A stretch of DNA of 64,000 nt. Source: Byssothecium circinans. Taxonomy: Eukaryota > Ascomycota > Dothideomycetes > Pleosporales > Massarinaceae. The stretch is taken from the NCBI GenBank assembly GCA_010015675.1, contig ML976983.1:1175957-1239956 (forward strand), in the 5' to 3' direction. The number at the start of each line of letters is the position of its first letter. Position 1 is the first letter of the stretch. A program made the position numbers and the translations under genes. This document shows positions 22,403 through 33,558 of the stretch, piece by piece. The notes below the pieces were generated by a model. That model made no database searches. It was not told the DNA's origin and worked only from the letters and a program-made list of their open reading frames with translations.

Positions 22403-23513
22403 ATGGATATCCGCCGCCTTCGCCCCGACGACATACCACATGTACAGCTTGCAAATATCACGAACCTGCCCGAGAACTACTTTTGCAAGTACTACCTCTA
22501 CCACGCGATGAGCTGGCCGCAGTTGAGCTATGTGGCTGTGGATGTGAGTATTTCCCATTTTTTGTCAGCGTGGGAGTTGTCTATGAAAGAGCTTGGGAAT
22601 GGGATTATAAGAGCGAAAGGAAAGGCTACCTGGAGGGGGCTTTAAACGTTATGGATGAAATTAGCCACAAGAGGATCTTATCTCCGAAGGCAGGGAAGAG
22701 AGAGGGACACGTGACACTCGTCCACACGTACGGTTGCTATCTGGGCATGCAGCTCCAACACCCCCGACCACCACAAACGGATCCTCTGACCAACCCACAA
22801 ACCCCAAACTAACCAACTGCCCAGGTCTCTCGCCCCCCGAAATCCCCCTACGACCCCCCCAAAATCGTAGGCTACGTCCTCGCCAAAATGGAAGAAGAAC
22901 CCACCGACGGCGTCGCCCACGGACACATCACCTCTCTCAGCGTGATGCGAACGCACCGCCGCCTCGGCCTAGCCGAGAAGCTGATGAGGCAGTCCCGTAC
23001 GTTGAACCTTTGTCCCCAACCCCTTCCACCCCCTTCGCCTTCTCCATGCCATCCCATCCCATATCCCCATCCCCATCCCGCAATCTTCTCCCTTCTCCCC
23101 TCTTCCCCATAACCGCTAACCCGCCACCCCCACACACAGAGCGAGCAATGGCAGAAACCTACTCAGCGCACTACGTCTCCCTGCACGTCCGCGTCTCCAA
23201 CATCGCGGCGCTGCATCTCTACCGCGACACGCTCGGCTTCAGCGTCGACAAGATCGAGGAAAAGTACTACGCCGACGGCGAGAATGCGTATAGCATGCGC
23301 ATGCAGCTCGACGGGCTCAAGGCGGAGCTGCGGGAGCAAGAGGAGGAGGGCGCGGGGGATGAGGGCGAGGAGGTCGGGAGTCTGGGGCAGCGGAACGGGG
23401 AGAAGGGAGACGTGGAGAAGCCGGAGAAGAAGGTGGAGAAGGAGAGGTTGAGGAAGGTTAAGGTGGGGAGGGGGCTGGGGGTTGGCGAGTTGGTGGAACG
23501 GAGTGAGGTTTAG
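22403..23513 (+). CDS. ARD1: N-terminal acetyltransferase NatA catalytic subunit (Ard1/Naa10)
   Basis: Three exons (22403-22543, 22825-22996, 23140-23513) encode 228 residues. The opening [20 protein letters not shown] and [20 protein letters not shown] is the highly conserved Ard1 N-terminus. Exon 2 carries the GNAT acetyl-CoA loop ([10 protein letters not shown]), and exon 3 continues as [21 protein letters not shown] then [12 protein letters not shown], again diagnostic. The enzyme acetylates the N-termini of nascent proteins at the ribosome, together with the Nat1/Naa15 scaffold. The first intron is 281 nt, long for this window. The C-terminus has a Glu/Lys-rich tail beyond the GNAT fold, possibly disordered. 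Confidence 0.95.
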
Positions 23514-24023
23514 GGGAGGTTGGGGTGGCGGAGACGGAGATGGAGACGGTGGGATGAGCTTGTGAATCGATTGAGTGATCCAAAGTTTTTCTTATTCGGC
23601 GACCACCCACCTACAAGACCAGCAATTCTCCCTCCCGTCTCTGAGGACTTTGTGGGAGTTTGTAGCACTTTATTTCTTCGCAAGGGAGAGATCTTGGTGG
23701 AATGGAATAGGAAGGAAAATCAATTCAATTCAATTCAACCCGTCCCATCCGAAAGCGTCTAAGAAGAAGAAAAAAACCCCACCAAAAAAACGCCTAGGCT
23801 GATGCTCCCACCGTCGCCCAGAGCCATTGCCCACAATCCATAACAGTGCCCCGGAGCGTCCGCCTTACAATGCAATATGCAATAGTTACTGGATATCATA
23901 AATCATGACCGCAAAAAAGGTAAGCGTCCTCCCATCCATCTCATCCCAACCTTCCCATCCCATCTCCCTCCCACACCAACCCACACCATACACATACCCC
24001 CTACAGTCCATGTACATCTCCAT
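23514..24023. other. Intergenic, convergent 3' flanks
   Basis: This stretch contains A-rich and C-rich tracts typical of 3' flanks. I see no supported gene. Confidence 0.4.
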
Positions 24024-25660
24024 CTACATCAACCCCCCCAAAACCACCTTCCCCACGCCCCCCACCTCAGCTCTTACCCCCTGCCTACAACTCTCCTCAA
24101 ACTCCCTCACAACGCCAGCAAGAATGATCTTCCTGACCCTCGCATCCGCCTTATTAAACAGCTCCGCGACCGAAAGCGGCACGCCGTTCCCCGCTAAGAT
24201 GATGCTCTCGGGCGAACTCAGCAGACTGAGTATCTTGGTGTAGCAATCGATCAGCACGTCGCAGAGCGTGGCGAAGGTGCTGAAGAAATCGGGGTCGAAG
24301 GGGAGCGACGGCGTCTGCAGGTACGAGTAGGATTCGTTGGGGAGCAGGAGGTCGTTTTCCGGCGGCGAGTCGAGGGGCGTGTTGTCGCCGAAGCTGTTCT
24401 GCGAGGTGAGGATCTGGAGGTCGTTCGTTGTGGCGCTGCTGCTTCGGCGGCCTTTGCCGCCGATGTTGGCGCGCTTGAACATTTGCATGCCCGGGATGCG
24501 GCCGGTGCGGGTGCTGGGCGCGCTGCCGTCGGCCGGGTGGATGGTCTGGTATTGCTCGAATTCGAGGAGGAGGGCGTTGAGGGCGCGGAGGTAGTCGGTG
24601 GGGGAGGAGGAGTTGAGGTCGAGGATGGTGGGGAGCGAGAAGCCGAGGAGGAGGTAGTGGGTTGCGCGGCGGGCGAGGTTGCGCGGCGTGAAGGAGGGGA
24701 GGCGCGTGAGGTCGGGTTTGGAGAAGAGGAGCGTGTTGAACCAGTAGATGCGGCCTTCGTGTCTGGGGAGTGTTAGCTGTACGTAGGAGGGATGGGACGG
24801 GGAATAGGAAAGAGAACGCACGATTTTCTCAAATAGTCCAGCGTTGATATGCGTTTTGAGGCCATCTCTTGTATGTGCTGGAATATCATGTTCGGATTCG
24901 AGGCCGAGTGGCTCGGTAGAGCTATCGGCGCGGCTGGACCCAGGCCCCCAGAGTACATGTCTGGCCGTCGCGCGCTCTGCAGGTCTCTGGTGGTGGAGGA
25001 GGAGCGCAGCGGCGTCTTGGGATGACTACTGTCGACGGCGGCGCTGAGAGGCGGTTTGTCGTATCCCTGTCGCTGGCCAGTCATGTCCGGTCTCACATTA
25101 TCAGCCGCCTTCTGCTGCTTACTTCGCGCAAAGGTCGATATCGACAGCGCCGGGCGCGAGGGATTGGACGCGGCTACGGAGGGGGCGGCCTGGGTGGCAT
25201 TCTTTTCGGGGGAGTAGCTGAGCGCCAGATTGTTAGACGGGGCCCTCTGGTGCGAGGACGAGCTGGCCGTGTGGGTGCTCGTGGTTCCCGACGAGTCGTT
25301 GGTGCGGACCGAGGCGCTGCGGGAGCGCTGGAGCTGGGAGCCAAAGTCGCCGAGGGTGGACGAGACGCTGTGCCGCGAGGCGTGTCTGCGGTGCTGGCGC
25401 GGGGGGTTCGCGGCTGATGATGGCTTCGCGGGTGGTGCGAAGAGGTCCGGGAAATTGATGACGGGAGGGCCTGCGGCTGCGGGTGCGGGTGCGGGCGGGG
25501 TCTGCGTAGTGGGGGTCTTGGGGGGTTTGGAGGAGCGGCCGCCGAAGAAGGACGGGCGACGCGAGAAGAGGCTGTTGGTGTTGGTGTTGGTGTTGGTATG
25601 GGTGTTGCCGGATGTGGTGGTGGATAGGGTGGAGTGGGAGTCGGCCATGGCTGCTGGCAT
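24024..25660 (-). CDS. Conserved fungal protein of unknown function
   Basis: Two exons (25660-24822 and 24762-24024) give 525 residues. The N-terminal 230 or so residues are low-complexity, with Ser/Thr/Pro/Ala-rich stretches and basic patches, and are probably disordered. From the end of exon 1 the sequence becomes orderly: NMIFQHIQEMASKRISTLDYL runs across the intron into SHEGRIYWFNTLLFSKPDLTRL and a helical domain (RRATHYLLLGFSLPTILDL...RALNALLLEFEQYQ) that reaches the C-terminus. The intron has a GTGCGT donor and a CCCCAG acceptor, and splicing restores a natural SHEGRIYW. I think this is a conserved Pezizomycotina protein but I cannot name it. No signal peptide or catalytic motif is visible. 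The start at 25660 could instead be the Met four codons downstream. Confidence 0.75.
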
Positions 25661-26317
25661 GTGCTATCCCGCACTATGGGAGACGACGTAGATCAGGAGC
25701 TAGCCAGCTATGTAGATCAGAAAACATGACCCGTCAACAGCGCGCATGGCTGGTAGTGAGGAAGTGAGAAGTGCATGATATGGATAAATGGCGAGGTGAG
25801 GTAGCATAGCCATAGAGGTTAGAGCAGGTCAGCCGGAAGTGCGACAGGGCCACAGGCCTCTTCCACTGCATCAGTGCATCCTATCGTCGGGACTCGGGAC
25901 GCGCGACTGCTGCGACGCGGCGCGTGTCGGCCACCAGCAGCACCACATGCACGCGAGACGGACGCAGGAACCGGTGGATGCGCAGCGGTAAGCTTTCGGT
26001 AAGCTTTCTGTTGAAACCGCCTGCACGCCATCCGCACGCGCTTCCGCATCTTGTCAGCCTTCTAGACTCCAGCTGCCTGGTGCTTCTCAGTGCTTCTCAG
26101 TGCTGTCACGCCTGAGGCGGCTGCTACCCCGCTGTGATCCCTGCAACACATTCACCTGGCCTGTCCCCGTGATCCGTGATCCGTGTTTGTTTCCCACGTC
26201 CTTCTCCTCCTTCCACTACCTCCGACCGTCTATCTGGACCACCACTGGACAGCACTCTGGGGCCCATACTGCCTCCTACAACACGAGAAAACGACAAACA
26301 TATTTGTATGCCTCACT
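25661..26317. promoter_or_regulatory. Divergent promoter region
   Basis: About 650 bp separate two divergent starts, the unknown protein on the left and the cytidylyltransferase on the right. Two tandem copies of CAGTGCTTCT occur around 26079-26105. No specific binding site was identified. Confidence 0.4.
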
Positions 26318-27991
26318 ATGGTCGACGGCATAACGCGCAGACAGAGCGCAAAGGTACATGTCCTTGAACTTGGTACACTTGGCAAAACACCATCTGACGA
26401 CTCCCTACAGGGCGAATGGATCCCCATCGAGGGACAGTGGCCGGTGGGCCCGCAGGAGGCCGTCGAGGTCAGCAACAAGCGCATCTGGATCGACGGGTGC
26501 TTCGACTTTAGCCACCACGGTACGTCCCCCGCCCACCCTACATACATACCACGGCCATGACGTCTGATATGAAAAGGCCACGCCGGCGCCATGCTGCAGG
26601 CGCGCCAGCTGGGCACCGAGCTGCTCGTCGGCGTACACTCAGACGAAGCCATCCTCGAGAACAAGGGCCCGACGGTGATGCGCCTGGACGAGCGGTGCGC
26701 TATACATGCACGCCAGACTCACCGCCATGCTAAGTAGCGTAGGGTCATGGCCGTCGAAGCCTGTCGCTGGGCCACGCGCGCCATCCCCAAGGCCCCGTAC
26801 GTCACCTCGCTGCCCTGGATTACACACTATGGCTGCCACTACGTCGTCCACGGCGACGACATCACCTCGGACAGCAGTGGCCAGGACTGCTACCGATATG
26901 TGAAGGCCGCGGGGAGGTTCAAGGTTGTCAAGCGCACACCGGGCATCTCAACAACCGATCTCGTAGGCCGTATGCTGCTGTGTACAAAGACGCACTTTAT
27001 ACAGTCGCTGGAGAAGAGGTTATCGGGCAGTGAAGGGCCGGGCGGCGAGGCCGAGCGCAAGGCGACGGGTGATGCGATGCTGCAGCGGATAAAGGACTAT
27101 GCGACCGACTCGACGGGCCTGGCTCCAGGGTGTGACGTGTGGTACTGGCACGCATCGCGGCCGGCCAAGTATCGTAGGACGACGCAGAGCTCAGCCGCAG
27201 AGCAGAGACCGAGTGCCAGTGCGCGGACCGAATCGACCAACCATGCCGTGAAGGAAGAGAAGGGCAAGTTCCATAAGCTGGTCGAGGGCAAGGGGGTAAA
27301 GCCAGGCCAGACGGTCATATATGCGGACGGAGGATGGGATCTGTTCTCTTCGGGCCATATCGAGTTCCTACGACACGTCACCCAGACGGAAGAAGAGGCT
27401 GCCAAACAACGGGGATGGTATACCGCAGAGGCAACGCAAGAGCGGATAGACAAAACCGGCGCCGACTATAGTCCGGTATTTCTAGTCGCAGGCATCCACG
27501 ATGACGAAGTCATCAACCACTGGAAAGGCATCAACTTCCCCATCATGAACATCTTCGAGCGCGGCCTATGTGTTCTGCAATGCAAGGTACACCTTCCCAT
27601 CTCACCTCAACCCCCCTCATACTAACAACAACAGTACATCAACGCCGTCATCTTCGGCTCCCCCTTCTCCCTCTCCAAGGCCTTTCTCCTCACCCTTCCC
27701 TACGGCACACCCGCCGCCGTCTACCACGGCGTCACCTCCTTCATGCCCCTGACCTACGACCCCTATGCCGCCGCAAAGCAACTGAACATCTACCGCGAAA
27801 TCGCGAACCACAACTTCCAAAACGTGAATGCGGGTGAGATTGTGAGTCGGATTATGAAGGGCAGAGCGCTGTATGAGGAGAGGCAGCGGCTGAAGGGCGA
27901 GAAGGGGATGACGGAGGAGGCGGAGAAGCGAAGGCAAGATCTAGAGAGGGAGCAGAGGCGGAGGGAGGTCGAGGGGCAGTTTGGTTTGTAG
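26318..27991 (+). CDS. ECT1: Ethanolamine-phosphate cytidylyltransferase
   Basis: Five exons (26318-26353, 26411-26519, 26577-26694, 26743-27586, 27635-27991) encode 487 residues. The protein has the two cytidylyltransferase modules of eukaryotic CTP:phosphoethanolamine cytidylyltransferase, the central enzyme of the CDP-ethanolamine branch of the Kennedy pathway for phosphatidylethanolamine. The first module carries RIWIDGCFDFSHHGHAGAML with the catalytic HxGH at His48-Gly49-His50, and RTPGISTTDLVGRML near its end. The second begins VIYADGGWDLFSSGHIEFLR and retains a GxxDLF-type start with a degenerate HxGH, as usual in this family. The C-terminus is a Glu/Arg-rich helix. Splice joins fall exactly in conserved motifs, for example HHG|HAGAM. 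The product is probably cytosolic. Confidence 0.95.
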
Positions 27992-28398
27992 GGAGATAGG
28001 GAAATGCGGGGTGAGACGGAGAGGGGAATGTATAGGTACTGAGAGGACTCTGATGGTTTTGCATATTCATCTTGAGAGCGTCGATATCCTATTTTAGACT
28101 AGTTTTAGAACATGGAATTCTCCAACCATGCATCATACATAGTTATGCATCGTATTAAGCTATTCGGGCATAACACTAGCGTCCCCTTAACTCCGCACGC
28201 GAAATCCTAGCGCGTCAATATCGACGTCAACCTCCAAAAAACTTAAAATCTTTTCTGCCAAACGCACTCTTACTCAAAACACGGCGACCCCCGTTCCACA
28301 CACGCACGTCTTCAACACTAATCCCTCTTCTCACCTCACCTCACACTCCTATCGAAAACGCTATTTCCACCGTCCACAGCGAATGCCCACGCCGACCA
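27992..28398. other. Intergenic, nothing recognised
   Basis: This short stretch lies between tandem genes. I see no supported gene in it. Confidence 0.4.
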
Positions 28399-29634
28399 AT
28401 GCCATCCCCCACCTTCGTCTCCACCCCAGCAACAGCACCAGCACCAGCACCAGAACCAGCACCAGCACCAACCATCCCATCCTCCATATCCATCTCCATA
28501 CCCCCCTCGCACGAAGGCGACACCACGCTCGCGCTCGCCTCGCTGGCGCCGTACTCGAGCGACGGACCGACGCTGCCGCTTATTGGGGGCGTGAGTGAGC
28601 GTGCTTCGTCTAGCGCGAAGGCGAACGGGCGGCGGAACGCGTCGAGCGGCGACGGCGACGATGGGGGGGAGGACGAGAAAGAGAAAGAGAAAGAGGAAGT
28701 GGGAGGTGGTCATGGTAGGGAGAGTGCGGGGAGGGATGGGAGAGCGAGGAAGAAGCGGAAGGTGAGCGGGGAGGAAGAGGGGGATGGTGGGGATGGGGAC
28801 GGGGATGGGAGCGTGGAAGGAAAGGAGAAGGAGAAGGAGGAAAAGACAGAAACGGAGATAGACAAAACCAAAGCAAAGAAAGCAAAGCAAGCAAAAGTCC
28901 AATACGAGCACTTGCGCAAACCGTGGCTTTCGCTCCCCCCCTCCCTCCTCACCGCTGTACAAACCCGCCTCGGTTTCGACATCGCCTCCTCCTCATCGTC
29001 CTCGTCCTTCTCTTGGCAAGATCGCTGCGTCCCCATCGTCTGCACGAAGAATAGTAGTGTTAAAAGCGGGGTTAGGCGACTGGAGGCGTATTTGGGGTGT
29101 GGGGCGGGGAACGGGAATGGGAATGTTGAGGTACCGGAGATGGAGAGGGAGATGGAGATGTTGAGCAGAGGAGAGGGATTGATTGCAGTGTCGGCGATGG
29201 GTGCGGCGGTGAGCAAGGTAGTGGGGGTTTTGGATGTTGTGAGGAGGGCTGTTGGGGAGGGGGAGACGGTGCGGTGGTGGATGTATACGGGGCTGAGTTG
29301 TTGGGTTGGCGATGCTGGGGAGGGGGAGGAGGGGGACGGTGTGGAGGGGGAGGATACGGGTGGTGTGGAGGGAGAGGATACAAGTGGAGATAGAGAGGTG
29401 GTTATGAGGGATGTTGAAAAAGACCTCGAGGCTGGGAAAGATAGCAGAGAGGATCAGGGTCAGGGTATGGATAAGAACAAGAACAGGGGAAAGGACAGGG
29501 AGAAGGGGGGAAGAATCCCCGTACTCACTGTCTGGCTCTGTCGGAAGAGTCTTCCTGAGTTCAAGAAGGTGTTTGGGGAGCAGAGCTTTGAGGTTGTGGG
29601 GATGCGAGGATGCGAGTCGGGGGGAGGGGGGTGA
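28399..29634 (+). CDS. Alba-fold protein, putative RNase P/MRP subunit
   Basis: The frame codes for 411 residues without introns. After a Pro/Ala-rich start and a long Glu/Asp/Lys-rich stretch (about residues 75-170), the ordered part begins at YEHLRKPWLSLPPSLLTAVQTRLGFD. It continues as WQDRCVPIVCTKNSSVKSGVRRLEAYLG, then LIAVSAMGAAVSKVVGVLDVVRRAV and WWMYTGLS. This strand-helix-strand pattern, including the SxVKSGV...LEAYL motif, is that of the Alba superfamily, where the Rpp25/Pop6-type subunits of RNase P and RNase MRP belong. A role in tRNA or rRNA processing in the nucleus is therefore inferred. An acidic low-complexity insert of about 75 residues interrupts the domain, which then resumes at IPVLTVWLCRK. 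The exact subunit identity is uncertain. Confidence 0.6.
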   Translation: MPSPTFVSTPATAPAPAPEPAPAPTIPSSISISIPPSHEGDTTLALASLAPYSSDGPTLPLIGGVSERASSSAKANGRRNASSGDGDDGGEDEKEKEKEEVGGGHGRESAGRDGRARKKRKVSGEEEGDGGDGDGDGSVEGKEKEKEEKTETEIDKTKAKKAKQAKVQYEHLRKPWLSLPPSLLTAVQTRLGFDIASSSSSSSFSWQDRCVPIVCTKNSSVKSGVRRLEAYLGCGAGNGNGNVEVPEMEREMEMLSRGEGLIAVSAMGAAVSKVVGVLDVVRRAVGEGETVRWWMYTGLSCWVGDAGEGEEGDGVEGEDTGGVEGEDTSGDREVVMRDVEKDLEAGKDSREDQGQGMDKNKNRGKDREKGGRIPVLTVWLCRKSLPEFKKVFGEQSFEVVGMRGCESGGGG

Positions 29635-32600
29635 AATAATGAATTCAAACGCACACATCTTCAACGCGTCCGCGACCGGTATTTTCTGATGGACATGCGA
29701 CAGGGCTCGCGCGACTCTCCCGCCGAGGCGGAGACAGAGGGCATATTGCTAGACAGCGACCAGCAAGACCCATGGAGTAGATTCCTCTGCTGTGCTGTGC
29801 TGTGCTTTGCTGTGCTGTGTCTTTTTCACCCAGCGGCAAATGACGAATGGAGGGGAGGGGAGGGGACGGGCGTGGTCAGGTTAGGGTACTTCACGCATCG
29901 CATGGGTTCGGCGGTTTTGGGGAGGGCGAGAGATACTGGTTTTGGTGCTAGTGCCGGTGTCGGTGCTGGGCTCACGATACTGCTACTACTACTATTGAAA
30001 TATCGCGAACCCAGATCCAAATCCAAATATGCAATATAATACCTTTTACCAACCCAACGCCCAGCGCCCAACGCGACTAAATGAATGGAATGGAATGGAA
30101 TGGAATGGAATGGAATGGAATGGGTCTAGCTTCTCAGGCTTGTCAGGTTTCTCGAGCAGGAAGTTGCAAGGGTGTGATAGGTAGCGACTATCTCTATCTC
30201 TATCTCTATCTGGCTCTAATCAGTGCGAGGGCTGCGGACTTGGCTTTGGCGGTGGGGGATGGTGCTGGAGAGGGAGAGGGGTCTCAGTCAGAGACCACGT
30301 TATCATGTATCGCAATGCATTACACCCACAAATCATCCCAGACTCATGCGTCTTAAACATGCGGGAGGGGAAAGGTACTCTGTATATGCTAGGATAAATG
30401 TGAAGGAAGGAGGTTGCAAACCCGTTACGCTGTAGAAGGCATTCCTATCCAATTACACGCGAGAAAGAACTCGGGAAATGAAATGTGAAAGCAATAGAAT
30501 AGTTTAATACGCTAATACGCATGGCTGTGTGTGGCACTTACCACCAGGGTTCTTGTCTCGTATAGGATAGTATGGTATACCTCATCACTCGCTGTTCACG
30601 TCTTTATTACGCAGGGGTTTCGGACTCGAGAGCTTCACTTGCTTTGCTCTGCTCGGAATCGTTAAGAATTTATTTGTTAAGTGAGTGGACTAGAGCGTAT
30701 CCCTCCCTCCCATAACAGAACAGCTTTAAGACCAGCAGGTTAAGTAAGTAAGTAAAGGAATCCGTATCGTCATCATTGAAAATTTCTACTAGCACGTACT
30801 ATACTATTCTAGTTACCGCAAGATACCTTTCAGATTGGAAGATGGGAAAGAAGATTTTGCGGTTTCTTGCGCACTATGGTAGTATGTCATGACACCACAG
30901 CTTGGTAAAACGTAGAATCCGTAGATAAAGATGTTTTTTTATTTTTTTCAATCAAGTTAGAAACGCTCCTCCTCGGGACTATGTACTAGGTACGGCAAAT
31001 CCCTCCCTCCACGATCTTCATTTCTATCTACGTACGTAGGTAGGTAGGTAGGGGACTTATATATCCCGCCCTCACCGCTGCAAAATGAAAGATCATGGTC
31101 TTATCTATCAAATTTCATCGCTAGCTAGGATCTCCCTGTATCGGAATACTTATATTACCTCAGCATTCGTTTCTATCTTGCTGATCTTGTATGTATGTAT
31201 GCCGTTCTCAGCGCTCACGGCAGGCACTCACTTACAGTTCGCTCCAGCATGTTACAGAACTATCTAGCGGAGAAATGCCTAGCCAGAGCCTCTCCACGCG
31301 CCATACGCTGCAGACGAGCAGCCGTCTTCTCCTTCTCCTTCTCCGCATCGATCCCCATCGCTCTCCTTGCGGAGGACTGGATGCGCGGTCAAGTAAGTAG
31401 CTTAGCCAGCTTCGCTTGTATCGCTATCGTGGACTACGTCTTTGAACCGCAGGGAGGCGACGTGCTTTACTGCAGGGATGGAGATTGCGTCATTCGAACT
31501 TCGAGTCGGATGGTGGACGGGATCAAGCTTCGTATAGTTTGTCAGGGTGACCGGTGGAAGTGGAGATTCCGTTTTTAAGGACGTTTTGCGTATTCCTCAT
31601 AAAGACAATGCCCATCAGAGACAGAGCAGGAGTAGCCTGGTATACAGTCAGGCTCTGCTCGACGTTGCGCGGGCGGTTCAAGTTGAAGTTCGCAAGCTCC
31701 TGGTTTTGGGCTTGGGACGGAAGCTGGATGACCTACCTCAGTGGTGGCGGCGTGGTTGATGTTTCCGACTGGGGTTTTCTTGACCAGTGGGTTGGGTGTG
31801 GAGGTCGAGTGCGTCCTGGGGGATACGGTTATGGGAAGGCGCTTGTGGATGACGTCTAAGGGGACACAGACGACAGAGGTGGAGGGCTTGATCAAAGCGG
31901 CTTTTGCTTTGGCGAAGCGTTTCTGGTTGCGTTGGGTTCTCTTGGAACGACGGTGGTGGATCCTTCGTTAGCCATGGGGGTGGGTAAATGTAAGGCGATT
32001 GATATGGATGGGGCGTTTTGGGATTCAAGGCTTTCGAGTGAGGTTACCGCTGGTGCTCAGCGTTGTGATCGAGGTTGACGGTTGTAAATTTGCAAAGGGT
32101 TGTGGTCCGAGAATCAGACGCGAGGTTGGGCTTATATGGGCGAGGGGATAACATGGTACTATTCGCTGGCTTAGTACTGATGGTTTCTTTTGTAGGAGTG
32201 CAATCGTATGCAGCTCTTGGCAGGATTCACCGTCTGGTCTATTCACTGACTGATGTTCGTCCTTCATACATTTTCTACGACTTGGCTTCGGAATTTATAT
32301 ATGAAGAGCCTCGACGCTCGTCTATTCTATGATGTGTCCACTGTTGAGAACATCGGACAAGATGAATATATCGTGGTTGCTACCACAGTGAGCAGAGAAA
32401 AGGGAAAAGAAGGCTGACGGTTTATTACAACATCTAGGTTCGTTTATGCAACGTTCATTGTTGAGCACATGAGCTGGATGTGATGGGTGGACATGTCGTG
32501 ATAACTACTGTAGTGAGCAGAGGAGAGTGACCCAACTGGGAAGTACCTCAGAGTAGACAGAACGGTTGACGATACGGCTCTTAATTATCCACTATCCCAC

Positions 32601-32658
32601 AATCCGGACAACACGCGTCGAAGCAAAGTCCAACCAACAATCCCCCCTCCCCCAACAC
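29635..32658. other. Gene-poor region with simple repeats
   Basis: I find no supported gene in these 3 kb. Simple repeats include a GGAAT/TGGAA run at about 30083-30121, TATCTC-type repeats near 30188-30211 and TAGG repeats near 31034-31051. Several overlapping open frames occur at 31190-32270 on both strands. One minus-strand frame near 31575-31990 encodes a very basic stretch (RRSKRTQRNQKRFAKAKAA) that could belong to an unrecognised gene. Confidence 0.4.
30083..30121. repeat. (TGGAA)n microsatellite
   Basis: This is a direct run of about eight copies of a GGAAT/TGGAA pentamer between genes. Confidence 0.85.
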
Positions 32659-33558
32659 TTACCCAGCAAATACCGGCACCAATCCCCCATCTTCATCAAA
32701 CCCCCTATCCCAAACCTCACCATCAAAAGGATACGGCGCAAACTCCGGCAAGCAAATCCCATCCACAATCATGAACATATGGCGATCATGCGTCATCGGC
32801 CAAATATAATAGTTATTGAATATCATCATCCGTCCAATAAGCTCCCAGTTCGTATCCCCAAGCCACTGATCATCGCTCTCATCGGTTCCTAACACCGTCC
32901 TTGCAAAAGGTGAAGGGTTGTGGTGACGGACCGAGCGGCGGATCTGGCGGAGCGCGAATTGGCCGCGTTTCGGCGCGTACTCATAGAGGAGGAGATTCAA
33001 TAGCTTCCAATGCATCCAGATGACGTGCCAGACGAGTAGCCAGAAGCCGAGTCGTCCTTCGTATTGGCCGGGGACGTGGGGTGGTGGGGGCTCGACGGGG
33101 ACGCCGGGGACGCCGGGCTCTTCCGGTTCGACGCCGTTGTTGAAGGGGTTGTTGGTGCTGTATACTTGGATAAGGTAGTTTATGAATTGGGGGATGTGCT
33201 CGCGATAGTCTGGAGATATGGTGGAGCTGTTAGTGACTAGCCATGATTCTAATGCGAAAGCCTTGCAGCAATTGAGCAGATTGGAATCTCGGAGAATCTG
33301 TCCGGAAACTCAACGCTTGACGGTAGTATGTTGCGAGTGTGCGTGGTACTCACAGTAGAAGCAGAGAACGAGCGTGGGGAGAAGTCCGCTGATGATGTAC
33401 CAGAAAAGTTGCTGCAGGAAGTCTCCGGCCATGACCGTGACGTTCAAGGGTACAGGGTATTTCTGGACGTAGCAGACTTTAGCGACGAGGTCTAGTGCTT
33501 GGTTAGCGGGAATGCGTACTCTAAGGCCATTAAGATATGGCATACGTGCATTGGGCAT
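32659..33558 (-). CDS. Hypothetical membrane protein with a 13-nt first coding exon
   Basis: Three exons on the minus strand (33558-33546, 33491-33354, 33209-32659) give 233 residues. The first intron has a GTATGC donor, a GCTAACC branch site and a CACTAG acceptor, which makes the 13-nt first coding exon credible. The second has GTGAGT and CTCCAG borders. The protein opens MPNAHLVAKVCYVQKYPVPL, then has a likely membrane helix (FWYIISGLLPTLVLCFYYY), a Pro-rich linker, and a second hydrophobic segment (GRLGFWLLVWHVIWMHWKLL). The C-terminal part is acidic and aromatic (HDRHMFMIVDGICLPEFAPYP). I do not recognise a family. The stop codon follows the VPVFAG end. No frame lesion is seen. Confidence 0.6.

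Noticed and set aside
22734..23513. Long frame through the acetyltransferase introns
   Set aside because: It reads through intron 2 as a Pro-rich stretch. The spliced model matches Ard1 at both joins.
28336..29664. Several long minus-strand frames over the Alba-fold gene
   Set aside because: They are antisense to GA-rich coding DNA and give only low-complexity Ser/Pro/Leu peptides.
30083..30356. Open frame starting with repeated Met-Glu-Trp-Asn-Gly
   Set aside because: It is a translated pentanucleotide microsatellite, not a gene.
31190..32270. Possible gene with a very basic stretch on the minus strand
   Set aside because: The frames do not join by convincing introns and no family is recognisable. 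It is kept only as a note in the intergenic entry.
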